DNA of 64,000 bases from Desmodesmus armatus (taxonomy: Eukaryota > Chlorophyta > Chlorophyceae > Sphaeropleales > Scenedesmaceae): NCBI GenBank assembly GCA_007449985.2, contig VIIQ02000007.1, positions 660,135 through 724,134 of the forward strand, given 5' to 3'. Below the pieces are notes generated by a model. That model was not told where the DNA came from. It was given only the letters and a program-made list of their open reading frames with translations, and did not search any database. Position 1 is the stretch's first letter, and each line of letters begins with the position of its first letter. A program made the translations under genes and the position numbers. Below, piece after piece: positions 10,700 through 28,091 of this stretch.

Positions 10700-13600
10700 C
10701 TACCTGAAGGCGTCTGTGTACAGCCTGTGGTACAGCTCCCGCAGCCGCACAGGGTCCCGCTGGAAAAACCAGCTGGCCCCGATCACAGCATGGATGTATG
10801 TGGCCATAGCTGGTCCCCACGCATCCAACCGCCTGCCACTAGTCACACTCAGTCTGTGCAGCACCTGCTTTACCCTGCCACGAGGCTGCAGCCACTGCTG
10901 CCACCGCTGTGCCAGCTGAAACTGGCCGCCATCCTGGCGAGGCACCCCGCCTGCAGACAGATTGTCAGCTGCTGTTCGTGCGCCCCAGCAGTGGACACTC
11001 CTGGGCTGGGTGTGACCTGCATGGTGCCTGCAAGGCCCTGCCTCATGCATCCTGCAGACAGCAGGAGTAGGGGTGGGTGGGTGGGGTGGGGGGAGGGGTG
11101 GAAGCTTGTGAAGCAGTGAGGTCATCATAAAAGTGTAAACCCTGTCTTGGCTCGACAGAAAAAAGCAACCACACTCGTCAGTAGGCAACTTCTCGGATGG
11201 GGATGTTGCCTGCTGACGAGTGTGGTTGCTTTTTTTGTGTCAAGCCAAGACAGGGTTTTCACTAGCAAAGAAGCAACAGCACTGTGTCTAGAAACAACTT
11301 TAGCACTGTTGGTGTATGCATGAGGCCGGGTTGCCTCAATCGCCTTATGTGTTGCTGGTGTCTGTTGCCAGGCAGGTCAGGCAGGTGAGGCTGCCTGTTA
11401 CCTGCAGCAGAGGTCTGTATCTTCCATGATGCTCCAGCGAGTGTCAAAACCACCTACAGCTCTGAAGTCACACGCACGACAGAACATGGTCTGGTCACCT
11501 GCAGCAGCCAACATGACATGGGCGTTGTCAGCAGCATCAACGTCAACATGCAGCCTGGTAGGGTGCCCTGCAGCCACTGATACATGTGCACTGCTGGCAT
11601 CATACGCGTTGCTGCGGCATGCCGAGATGGGAAGGGTGCGCGCAACAGCAACTGGTTGCCACCTGCTGGTGCTGAGAGGTCACTGCAACATCTTTACTTC
11701 TGCTGCGTGGGTTAACAGCAAGCGCATTGGAAAGATGCACGCAGCAGCTGCCTGGTTATGGCCTTGTCAACATGCAGTGCATCCATGGGCACGTGCATGC
11801 TTGATGTGTCACACACTATGTATCAGGATTGCCTCCAAGCCTCACCAAAGAGGTTCCGCAGCCCCCTGAGGAAGCCCAGTGGCCTGAACAGCAGTGGGGC
11901 ATAGTAGGTGGATATAAAGTTGTGGAAGGACAGCAACCACAGCCGCCGCCCGGGCACTGCAGATGCACACATACAGAAAACAAGCAGAGAGACACACCAG
12001 GGCGCAACAGCTGTTTACAACGTGTTCCCAACACCAGCCAGCTAGTGGTGCGGATGCCATCATGACGCAATGAAAAGCTGAACAGCAATGCGATTATGGT
12101 GCTTGAAGGGCAGCGCAAGTGCAAAGACTGTGTGGCGCGAGGCCAGACTGAAGGAAGTGAAGGTCCCAGAGTGTGTCTCTGTGCTGGGACCCGACAGTGG
12201 GGCCATGTCACACCAGAATATTACCTTCAATGGATGGCACAAAGCCTGCCAGCACTGTGTGAGGGTCCCGCAGTTCTTCCCGCATCACAGCCACCTGTAG
12301 CAAGCACAGCAAGGTGGTTCACAGTCAACAAGCAACATGTCGCGATGCACACACGACAGAAGGCATCAACATCAAGTGCTGGGCATGTGACACACGACAG
12401 AAGGCATAGACAGCTGGGCATGTGACACATCAAGTGCTGGGCATGTGAATGCACACACAGCCAACAGGCAGCCGGCAGAGAAGCAACACGCTGTAGCCCT
12501 TGTTCAGCTGTGCAAGACGGGCCATGAAAGTCAGATGAACCAGCCCATCCCATGCCGGTCTGTCCGATGACGCACTAAGGGCTGCAGGGGAATGCAGTGT
12601 CGCTGTCCTGTATAGCCGGCAGTGGCCACCTGCATTTCTTGCACTGTACCGTGCACCCCTCCAACATCTCTGAGAAGGAAATGCTCAAGGTGCTCAATGC
12701 CGGCTGGTCATGCTCACCAAGTCTGGTGGCGGCCGTGTGTCTGCATGCAGGAAACACAACAGTTCGCCCTTTGCAGCTGCGGCACCAGCATTCATCTGCA
12801 CAGCCCGACCCCTGCCTGCCTTGACAACCTTATCTGCCAACCCACTCTTATGCACCAGCCTGACAGTCCTGCAGCAGCACCAACAACGAGGGGCATTTAC
12901 TAGCCAGGCGGCAAAGCATGTGCGGACGCACACAGGCGATGGATGCTCGTTTGATTGCTGTGCACTGCGTTGGAAGTTGCACACTGCCGTGGGATCAAAC
13001 CCAGCTGCCTGCAAGAAGACGTACGGCAGGCAGCAGGCACCTTGCCCACACCCCTCGCGTCTAGAGGGATGCGCTTGCTGTCACTTCGTCCCCAATCGTT
13101 ACTGCAAGGCCGCGGCTGTGGTAGGCATGCCGTCACTGTGGCTGCTGACCTGTTGCAAACCCCTGGCGCACTGCACCCCCCGCGCCCTTTTAAACGAGGT
13201 TTGCCTATCTGCTAGCTGTCACAACGCCAAGCCCCTCGGTGTCAGGAAGATAGGGTGAGCCGGCTGTGTCCTGATGGCTCTGCGTGATAAGAGCTGAGCC
13301 TTTTTCAAGCCGCCATGATCAAGACAGATGTCCTGCAACAGGTAAAGCTGAGCGGGGTGACGCCTTACCCATCTGTGCTGCCTCCATCCACTACGATGAT
13401 CTCTGCTGCAGGGGGCTGCAGCTGCTGCCGGAGCTGCTGCAATGTCACCACAATGCCTTTAGCCTCATTCAGCACCTGGCAGCAGTGTAAAAGCACAGAA
13501 GCTCAGCACAAGTGTCGCACGGCTTCAGCACACAATCACACTATTGACGGCATGGTTTGAATGCTGACATTGGCTGGCTGCAAGCATATGTCGGCTGTGC

Positions 13601-14129
13601 CCTGGTAGTGGTGCAAGGAGCACTGCACGTGGGAACAAGAGTCTCTATTGTGTCATTGATGGAAGGGGAAAAACTTGTCTACATGACCGCACTCACTGGG
13701 ATGATTATGGACACAGTGCATGCAGAGGTGTCCAGCAGCTGCTGGCCCCACAGATACCTCCAAGGCTGGAACAGAGCCGCCAGTATGTAGGCTGCCGCAG
13801 CTGCTGCCTGTGATGTGTGGACACGAGCAGCAGAGCGATGCGATGTGTTGTTGATGCTGACTGGCCGGGCTGTGCCGAATTTGGTGGTGGCACCCCTTGC
13901 CGTACTTCTATCTCAACTTCAGGACAGCAAGACAACACTTGCATTGCACTGCTGCAGTACCCAACAGACTACAAATAACAGAAAATGACAAATACAAGCT
14001 GCAAAAGGCCCAAAGACTCCGCATATACGTACCAAGAAGCGGCCGAGGCTGAAGGTGTGTGCTGGCCCTTGGCCATGGCCATCCCCATTGCCAAAGCTGT
14101 TGCAGGACAGCAGCAACAGCAACGACCAT
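10700..14129 (-). CDS. Family-2 glycosyltransferase, TIGR04283-like, probably organelle-targeted
   Basis: Eight exons join in phase to give 326 aa: 14129-14033, 13869-13697, 13475-13369, 12868-12718, 12294-12225, 11956-11846, 11498-11402 and 10874-10700. The GT-A core is clear: VSIIIPVLNEAKG, then VVDGGSTDGT, then GRGRAVQMNAGA and FLHADTRPPPDL (the DxD-like element), AGFVPSIE, LLSFHNFISTYYAPL, LRNLFGDQTMF, IMEDTDL and LSVTSGRRLDAWG. These match bacterial-type glycosyltransferases annotated as rSAM/selenodomain-associated transferase 2. The donor and acceptor substrates of that family are not known to me. The first ~90 residues are Ala/Arg/Ser-rich with no acidic cluster, like a transit peptide; this is inference, and exons 1-2 are the least certain. 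The last exon was chosen because only its acceptor keeps phase; the MED-to-TSGRR spacing then looks a few residues short for the family. Confidence 0.82.
11132..11263. repeat. Long near-perfect inverted repeat (MITE-like or small-RNA hairpin)
   Basis: The left arm (11132-11190) and right arm (11204-11263) are reverse complements over about 58 bases, with four mismatches and one extra A, separated by a loop of about 14 bases. It lies in the last intron (11401-10875) of the glycosyltransferase gene. No clear target-site duplication flanks it and no ORF is inside. It could be a solo foldback/MITE element or a precursor of miRNA or siRNA. Confidence 0.85.
12350..12448. repeat. Short imperfect tandem repeat in glycosyltransferase intron
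   Basis: Two or three shuffled copies of GACAGAAGGCAT and GCTGGGCATGTGACAC follow one another between the exons at 12294 and 12718. This is simple local duplication. Confidence 0.55.
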
Positions 14130-14736
14130 AACACGGACCTGATCACAGCTGTGGCAGATTATCAGGATGTCTGCTGTGCAGCCAAAGTGTTGGGGGGTGC
14201 TGCCTCAGCGGCAGCGCTACTCACCCCCTTTTTCTTCTTTCCGTGGGTGGGCCGCTGCCACCGCCTGTGTCAACCCCGCCCTTGGCTGCACGTGCTGCAA
14301 CGTTTCTCAGGCTTCTGGGCGTGTGATGATGCAAAACTGCAGCGTGACTGCTGGGTGAAATGCGCGTGGGCAGCAAGTGCCTGTGGGGTGTCAGCAGCCT
14401 GGTCACGACATGTGTGGGCTTATAAGCGGGGAGAGCCTTGCAGGAATGCATGCAGAATATCAGGAAGGTTGAAAGCATAGGCAGGATTGGACCCCTACAA
14501 CTTTACACATACTTTCACTCCCGGCAGATCAGGTTTTGTGGGGTTCCTGGTGTTCAGCCAAAGCATACGAGGCGCATAACTATCAAGATGTCAACCTTAT
14601 TCACCATAACTGACGGTCCAGCCTGTGTCTTCGGCGCGTCCGTTTCGTGTCGATACAGGAAGTCCGAGTTTGGACATCTCAGAGCTTGGACATCCAGATC
14701 CAGTCGGACACCAACTTGTTGAAATCAGAGATCACG
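14130..14736. promoter_or_regulatory. Shared divergent promoter, glycosyltransferase / GALE
   Basis: About 600 bases separate two divergent start codons (14129 minus, 14737 plus). No clear TATA box or long ORF was seen. Both products act on sugars, so co-regulation is possible, but nothing in the sequence demonstrates it. Confidence 0.45.
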
Positions 14737-19585
<4,849 letters not shown>

Positions 19586-19715
19586 AGATGCAGTAAGGGC
19601 AGAAATGATGGCCAGTGCTGGCAGGAGTCATGTGATTGTGTGCCATGCCTACTGGTTGCGGTGTACAAACGTGTCTCGAACCGGGTTTTGGTTTCGTGGT
19701 ATGCTGTGATCCCCA

Positions 19716-19720
19716 TGTAA
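19716..19720 (+). terminator. TGTAA poly(A) signal, GALE
   Basis: TGTAA lies 131 bases after the GALE stop codon, the expected position for the chlorophyte signal. Confidence 0.6.
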
Positions 19721-20645
19721 TCAGGCATTGAATGACTGACCCTCTGTCTCCTTTCTCTTGACTTGCTGATGTGCCCACTTCTGCACTTGATTGTACCCCA
19801 GCTGGTGTGCACCATCCTTGCGGCAAGAAGTTGTAGCAAGCCTGTTACCAGTCCAGCAAGTTGCAGGTCAACAGCAGTCACAAAGAAACTCAGTATGTAT
19901 GATTGTCCAACAGGCAACCATGCTTTGCTGATGGTTAGCTGCTGAGCTAATCTTCAGGTGGTGTGTCTACTGTATTGAAAAATCAGCACTACCACATACC
20001 TGTGCTACTGGCATATCAGTACACTGTACTGGCAGTTACTCGAGACAACACGTGTACACGTCCCATCCTTGGCACAGTCAGCGAGCAACAACAACAACAA
20101 CAACACGTGTACACGTCCCATCCTTGGCACAGTCAGCGAGCCTGCGGCTCCTGAGGGTCCTTGCTTGTTCGCCAGCCTTTCAATCGTTGGATATCTCTAA
20201 CGGCATCAAAACCAACACCTTGTTCTGTGACAGCGCCAAAAGACAGCAGCAGAACAGTAACTGTGTCGAACGGTGGGTACAGATAGGTAGCATTATGGCC
20301 TTTTATCAGCCATAAGGAAGGTACCCAGGGTACCAAGACCCACCCTACGGCCATATGCACGTCAAACAACACAGCACAACATTGCAACTGCCCAGTGCAA
20401 CTTGACTGCAACCTCACCAGCAACATCATGCAAACAAAGCAAATTCCAAACACATCTGTATGATAGATCCTAGGCGGCCTGTTTGACTGCACAGAAGCAC
20501 CCAACAATGCAGAGTGCTGCTGCGCACGGTTGCACCAAGGCACAGGCACCCTTTCACCAGTACTAATCAGCACAAAGCGCCTGCCCAACAAAAATATTGG
20601 AAATTCATATGCCCTGCCCAATCTGCTGCCTGCATGTGAAGCTGT
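19721..20645. other. Convergent intergenic region
   Basis: Lies between the 3' ends of GALE (plus) and the giant CCCH/GYF gene (minus). No gene is supported. It contains the duplicated block at 20046-20143. Confidence 0.5.
20046..20143. repeat. Duplicated ~41-bp block with a CAA run between copies
   Basis: A block beginning ACACGTGTACACGTCCC and ending CAGTCAGCGAGC occurs at about 20046-20087 and again at about 20103-20143, separated by ACAACAACAA-type sequence. Each copy contains the palindrome ACACGTGT. Confidence 0.75.
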
Positions 20646-20650
20646 TTACA
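20646..20650 (-). terminator. TGTAA poly(A) signal, CCCH/GYF gene
   Basis: TTACA on the plus strand reads TGTAA on the minus strand, about 220 bases past the stop at 20868. Confidence 0.5.
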
Positions 20651-20867
20651 ACTGCAACTCCTGCTGCTGCTATGTCCTGCTATCATCCTGCTGCTGTGGC
20701 TGCTGCCGATGAACTCTGCTTGTCCTGCTGCTGCTGTCGCTGTTGGACCTGCTGCTACCAACCGCTGCTAGCCCTGCTGCTGCTGCTGCTGCTGCATCTT
20801 GCTCCAGGCCACCTAGTCAACAAGCCAACACCTCCTCCTGCTGCTGTTAGTCTTGGCTGTGCCACTG

Positions 20868-21571
20868 CTACTGCTGCTGCAGTGCTGTAACAGCCTCTTT
20901 CACCCATGCTACCCAGTCACAGGGCCCCAGTGCCCTCATGGCTGGGTACACTGACACAAACGGCACCACACCCACACTGCAGTACATCAACCCACCCTGC
21001 TGCTGCTGCTGCTGACTCCCACCCGTCCCTGCTGCTGCTGTTGCTGCTGCTGCTGCTGGTGAGTGTGATGAGAACAGCTCCAGCAGCAGCACCAGCCTCA
21101 CTGGCTCCCCTGAGAACAACATGAGGGGCAGGGCATATAACAGCCGTTCACCCTGCAGCAGCAGCTGGCAGGCCAGTTGGGGGGTGCGCTGCAGCAGCAG
21201 CAGGCTCTTGGCAATGCCACCCTGTAGCACTGCCTCTGTAGCAGCAGCAGGCAGCTGCTGACCCCCACATGATAGCTGCTGCTGAAGCAGCACCTGCCGC
21301 CGCCGCTGCTTGTCGATCTGAGTGCTGCTGTTGCTACTGCTGGTGGTACCGTCGCTGCTGCTGGTGGTGGTGGTGGGTGGTTCAACTCCCGCTCTCGGCA
21401 TGTTTTGCTGTGCGTCGTCCTTATCTTGCTGGAATGCTGCTAGCAGGGTATCAATGTCTACATGTAGGGGCAGGTGGGGGTTGAAGGCAGCCACGGGGGC
21501 AGCAGCAGGTGCTGGCAGGGGCTGCAGGGCTGCACAGTCATGGCTGCTGACACTGCCAAGGTACAGCCAGG

Positions 21572-21603
<32 letters not shown>

Positions 21604-21875
21604 AGTTTGTCCTGCTGCTGCTGCTGCAGTTTGTCCTGCTGCTGCTGCTGCTGCTGCTGCTGGTGTGGATTGCACAGGAAGAGCATGAGCACGTGCTGCC
21701 CTGCCTGTGTCACCAGCCCTGTGTTGAACAGCAGCAGCTGCTCGCCGGCACCCACGTCACCAGCAGCAGCAGCACCATCCTGACTACTGCTGCTGCTGCT
21801 GAGCTGCTTGACCATCAGCCTGCCTTGCACTGCTGCCCTGTGAAAGTTGCTGCTGAGGTAGTGGGCCAGATACGG

Positions 21876-21911
<36 letters not shown>

Positions 21912-22195
21912 CCAGTACTCACTGGCCGCCAGGCTGGCCACTTCATCCAGCATAGCCCCCTCATGCCCTGCTGGACCAAGCAGCACCCCCTGCTGCTGCT
22001 GCTGCTGCTGCTGCTGGGTCCGTCGCGCATGCAGCCGCTGACACAGCCCTTGCAGGACAGAAGGCTGTGCACTGCTGCTGACGGCACCAGCAGTGCTTGC
22101 TGCTGCTGCTGCTGCTGCTGTGTCCCAGCAGACGCAGCTTTGCAGCAAGGGTGACAGGCTAGACGAGGCGGGATGATCCACCGAGTCACCACCAG

Positions 22196-22233
<38 letters not shown>

Positions 22234-22384
22234 CTTTGGGGGCTGTTGAGTGGCAGGATGTCCAAATAAAGCACCCCCAATGCACCAGGTTCGAAGCTGA
22301 CCTGGGCTCCTGGACCGAAGCTGACCTGTGCACCCAGCGGGTGCTGCAAGCCACTGCTGCCAACCCCACCACCAGCAGCACTGC

Positions 22385-22419
<35 letters not shown>

Positions 22420-22553
22420 GTGCTGGTGAGTGATTCTAAGCATGCCAAGGCATCCGGTGGGTCTGCTAGTTCTGCCAGTGTTGTTGACTGCAGCAGGCGC
22501 CACGCGGTGGTGTTGCTGCTGCTGTCTGTTGACGTGTAGGCCAGCAGAAACGG

Positions 22554-22608
<55 letters not shown>

Positions 22609-23593
22609 AGGTTGAGCTGATGTTGGATTCTGCCAGCGGCAAGGTTTAATATGGCTGCAGGGTGGCACGACCACCACAGGGCAGCAGAGAATGATTTGTA
22701 AGGACACAGGGTGGGGTTGGGGATAGAGGGAAGGAACTTGAGAGGGTCAGCTGTGAGCATAGGTGAGGAGTTTACACCATGCAGGAATACATGTGCTGCA
22801 AGATGACCCTCACAAACCAAGGCAGTCCCTATGCGCCCTTGCTGCTGTACCACAAACCCTTAGATGGCTGGCCCTGGGGTCGTTGTATGTGAAGCCAGCT
22901 GTCGATTCAACAGGCTGTGGCAAGCTGCAGTTGGGGACAGACATCTAGAGCAGTCTAGCCCCCTCCTGCCACAACCTCTCCCTTTGCGCCCCCGTCACCC
23001 ACCTCCCTCCCTTCATCAACCACCCTCCCGCTTTGTTTCCTTCCGGCCATCCTCCCACCTTTTGCCCATTCAACCACTCATCACCCCCCCCCCCCCCGGA
23101 CACACACATACACACCACCCCCCTTTACTTGCACCCACCTGCTTGCACCTCCTCTGCAGTGGTCTGCTGTGACACCATCAGACCTGTCGTCAGCAGCACG
23201 TCGACACCACCAGCAGCAGCAGCAGCACCACCACCACCAACGGCAGACAACTCTGCCTCCTGCTGCTGCTGCTGCTGCTGAGCTGGCCGGTGTTTCCTGC
23301 ATATGATCAGCAGCTGTGGACTCCCACAATCACTCAACTCCCCCCCAGTCAAAGTTACTTCACCCCGCAGGGAGTGCTGCCGCAGCAGACGCAATATCGC
23401 AATATGCTGCTGCTGCTGCTGGACACTACTGCTGCTGCTGCTGCTGCTGCCCTCAGCAGTACTGCTGCCTACCGGCATTGGGTAGGTTGGCAGCACTGGT
23501 GTCGACAACAGCGGGCCACCACTAACACCACCTGCTGCTGCTGCTGCTGACACTTGGCCGAGTGAGTGTATAGGCACAGAGCCGCCAGCCATG

Positions 23594-23641
<48 letters not shown>

Positions 23642-26394
23642 GTCGTGCTGCTGCTGTATGTGGCAGGGATGAAAGCCCCTGCAAAGTGCCCATACCCAAA
23701 GCTGCTGCTGTCGACCCTACTGACGATGTTGGGCCCATAGGCATAGCTGCAGGCAGGCCAAACCACACGCTGCTGCTGCTGCTGCAGGGCACCTGCATGT
23801 CCCACCACCGCTGCTGCTGCTGCTGGTGATTCCCTGCTGTGTGCTGGCCCACTGCTGGTCCTTCCAGCAGTGTCAGGGGGGGTCCAGGGGCGGCTCCCTG
23901 CTGCTGCTGCTGCTGATTGGGGCCTGCTGATGACTGCTGCTGATAGCGACCTGCCGAAGGCTGGGGTCATGCCCTTGTCAGCAGCAGCAGCAGCAGGAGG
24001 GGGGGTGGGTGGTGCTAGGGGGGCCTCTGCCCCAAACATCCAGCGTTTGGCAGTTGCTGCACTCTCCAGCTGCAGGACATGCAACAAACCGGCAGCAGCA
24101 GCAGCAGCAGCAGCAGCAGGGTGTGCAGTCATGCTTGTGGGCAAACCGTCACAAGGGGAGGCTGGGCTGCTGTTGACTTATGAAATAAGGCAGCAATACT
24201 GCAGGTTTGGCGGGAGGGGCGACTCCATACGACCCTTTTTCCTCCCACTCACGTTAGTGCTGGCCGCCCATAGCATCATTACTGGTCCCTTGGCCGTGTG
24301 GCTGCTGACTTGACAGCTGCTGCTGCTGCTGCTGCAGCTGTCGCCACTAACCCAGTTCTGGTACTGCAGACTGCAGAAACACCAGCTGCTGGCTGCCGAC
24401 ACCTCCCCCCCCCCTCCCCTTCCTCCTTCGCCTTGCCCTTCCCCCTGTGTCCCATACCTCTTCCTAACCCCCTGCCACCCCTTCTCCCACACCATCCCAC
24501 TCACGTTAGTGCTGGCCACCCATGGCATCGTAACCGGTCCCTTGGGCGGGTGGTGACCACCACCACTGCTGCTGCTGCTGCTGCTGCTGCTGCCGCCGGC
24601 CCAGGTGCGTCGCTGCAGAAATATCAGCTGTTGGGTGCCGTCGTCGCTTCGTGTGAGACCCGAGTTGAAAACGGCCCAGTCTGTGTCGTGGCGCACCAGC
24701 TGACCGTTAATCAGGGCCCACTCAAATGCCTGGGTGTGGGGGGGGGGGCACCGGGGGTGGTAGGAGGGGATTGGGATTGCAGGGGGAAGGGGCACAATTG
24801 AAAAAATGAACAATAAGTGCATGGAAATGTAGCGATGGAAGCGCCACAAAACACAGACCAGGCAAGGATTGCATGACTGGGTGTGACGGCCCCGTCTGTG
24901 TCATGGCGCACCAGCTGACCATTGTAGAGGGCCCACTCAAACGCCTGACAGGATATGAGGGGTGTGTGTGTGGGGGGGGGGGGATTGCATGGGGTACATG
25001 TGAGGATTTAAAGGATGGGTGCCTGGGAATGTGGCGATGAAAGCGCCGCAAAACCACAGGAAGGGCAAGGTGTTAAACTCGGCCCAATCTGTGTCATGGC
25101 GCACCAGCTGACCATTGATCAGGGCCCACTCAAATGCCTGGGCAGACCAAAACAACGCAGATGTTCAAAGAGGGGGGGGGCAAAATGGTGATGAGCGAAG
25201 GAGCGTGTGCGTGTTTGTTTGTGGGACAGCAGGCGAGGGGTGTACCTCATATTGCCTGAGAGAGCAACACAGGTGTGAGGCCTGTCTGAACCAGTCCAAA
25301 CTGTGTCATGGTACTCACCTTCTCCAATGCACCTAGCAGCTGATCACCCCTGCTGACATCCCACCGCCGCTGCACTTGCCGCTCATCCACAGCACGCTCC
25401 AAGCTGTGCTTGAGGGCAGAAGTGAAGTACACCAGTCGGGACAACAGCGAGCTACTGCTGCTGCTGCTGCCGCCGCTGCTGCTGTGGGGTCGGGAGGTGT
25501 CGAAGCAGGAGTCACGGCTGCAGGAGGGGGCGGGGGGGGGGGGGGGGGGGGGGGGGGTGGCAGTGGGGGCACATTACGCAGTGTGTGAGACGGAGGGGTC
25601 GAGGCATGAGAGGGGTGAGGATGGATAGGGAGGGGGGGGGGCAGGAAAGAGTGTGTTGCAATCCAATATGTGTTCACGTACAATTGCATGAGCCAGTGCA
25701 AGCACGCAGACACACACCCCTTGCAAACGCACACTTCACACAATGCACTGAAGTGACATGCATCGCCACTGATATTTCAGGGCAGACCGACCCCCCCCCC
25801 CTCTTGCCCTCCCCCCCCCCCCCCTCCAAAACCAACCTGCAGTATGCCTCCAGCTTGATGAGGTTGCTGCTGCTGCTGCCCCTGCTCTCACCCATCAATT
25901 CACCCAAGCTCTGCTGATGACCCGGCAGCACCAGGCAGGGCGCACCAACACCACCCTGCCGCCCTGCCCCTGCCCGGGGCCTCTCCCACAGTAGCACCAC
26001 ACTGCCCCACCTAGCCCCCCACTCTCTACTGCTGCTGCTGCTGCTGCTGCCGCCGCCGCCGCCGCCGCCGCCGCTGCTGCTGCTGCTGCTGCTGTTGCTG
26101 GTAATCTCGGCTGCCAGATCAGCAAGGGTCATGTTGGCAGGACGCTGGTGTGACAGGCTGTAGGCAGTGGCCTTGGGATTTATGGAATGCATGTCGTAAA
26201 ACCTGATCAGGACCTCCACAGGCTTCTGCTGTGCTGCTGCTGCTGCTGCGGGGGAGGATGTGCGTCCAGAGGTTACTGCTGCTGCTGCTGCTGCTAGCTG
26301 AGCCATGGATGAGTCATCGGCATCTTGTGCGTCCTCTGCTGCTGACAGGAGGCTGAAGGGGTTGCTGCCACCAACGTAACCATCTGCCTCCTCT

Positions 26395-26427
<33 letters not shown>

Positions 26428-27002
26428 GTTGGTTGCTGCTGTTCCTGCTGCCGGACATCTGCTACCGCACCTGTGCCCCGATCATCAGCTGGCACGTGCA
26501 GCTGCTGCTGCTGTGTGCTGTTGGCGTTGTCAGACACACCGTCAGCAGCAGCAGCAGCAGTCTTGTCACGGTCCTGCTGCCACTGCTGCTCCATCTCAGC
26601 TATCCTCGTCATGCTGCTGCTGCTGATAGAGCCAAACTGCATGCCACTCAACACCTCACCAGACCCCTGTGCTGCTGCTGCTGCTGCTGCTGCCTGGTGG
26701 TTGCTATTGCTGTTGGGCAGCTGGGGGGTCAGGCCGGGCATAAACACCCCCGTACCGCCTGAGTTCCCTCGGGATAGCGCTGCTGCTGCTGCCGCTGCTG
26801 CCACTGCCGCTGCTGCTTGAGCACCAACGCCCTGATTTGCTGCTGCTGCTGCTGGGCGTTGCGGTTGAGGTGGTGGGGGTGGAGGTGGAGGTGGGGGTGC
26901 AGCCAGCAGCACAGCAGACCTACCTAGCACAGCTGATGGGTAAGGAGGTCGGGGTATAACCTTCACATCTAGAGCCCTGCCTGTCTCACCCTCTGCACTG
27001 AG

Positions 27003-27033
<31 letters not shown>

Positions 27034-28059
27034 TCAAAGCTAGGAGCAGCAATTGACAGCTTTGCTGCACCGATACCCTCCCAACTGCTGCTGCTGCTGC
27101 CCAGCCCCGCCCCACCTGCTGCTGCTGCTGCTGCTGTGGGTGTTGCTGTAGCGCTGCTGATGCTGCTAGGAGCGGTGCTGCTGCCAGGCTTGAAGGAGAA
27201 TGCAGGAGCATTAACATTCAGGGACAGCTTGCTGTGCTGACCTTGCTTACTGCTGCCAGCTTCTGGGGCGGTCGCTGCTGCCGCTGCTGCTGCTGCTGCT
27301 GCTGCTGCAGGTTCTGCTGTGCTGCTGCCTGCTGCAGCGCTGCTGCTGCTGCTGTCACCTGGCCGGCGGATGGGAACAGCAGCAGAGCGGCGGGCCGCCG
27401 CCGCAGCAGCAGCAGCAGCAGGAGCAGCAGCGGCAGCTTCTGCTGGTGTGTATGCAGCAGCTTGGGGTGACAGGCCCAAGCTTGTGGCAGAGCCCCTACT
27501 GACCACCGCTTCTGAACCTGCTGCTGCTGGTCCTGCGGGCGCTGCTGCTGCTGCTGCTGGTTGCGCTGCTGCTGCTGCTGCTGCTGCTGCTGCCGGCAAA
27601 GCTGCTGCTGCTGCTGGTGGTGGTGCTGCTTTGACGGGTGACCCGCGCAGGGCAGCTGATGCAGCAGCAGCAGCTGCTGCTGCCACTTTACTTGCCCTGG
27701 CTGCTGTCCTGTCAGCTGCTGCTGCTTCTGCTGCTGCTACTGCTGCTGCTGCTGGTGTTGGTGCCGCCACAGGCACAGCTACTGGGATAGCCACTGGTAC
27801 CGCCACAGGAGCTGCCAGCACTGGAGCAGCAGTGACACTACTGCTGCTGCTGCTGCCAGCTGCTGCTGGTGCTGCTGCTGCTGGTGCTGCTGCTGGTGGA
27901 GACAGTGCTGCACTGTTGGTGCTGCTGATGTCACCCGCTGGGCTGTGCGTGCGCGAGACAGCGTCCGGAGTGTCTGGTGCTGCTGTTGGTGCTGGTGCAG
28001 AGGCCGCTGCTGCTGCAAATGCCGCTTCTGCTGCTGCCTGCTGCTGCTGCTGTGCCAGA

Positions 28060-28091
<32 letters not shown>

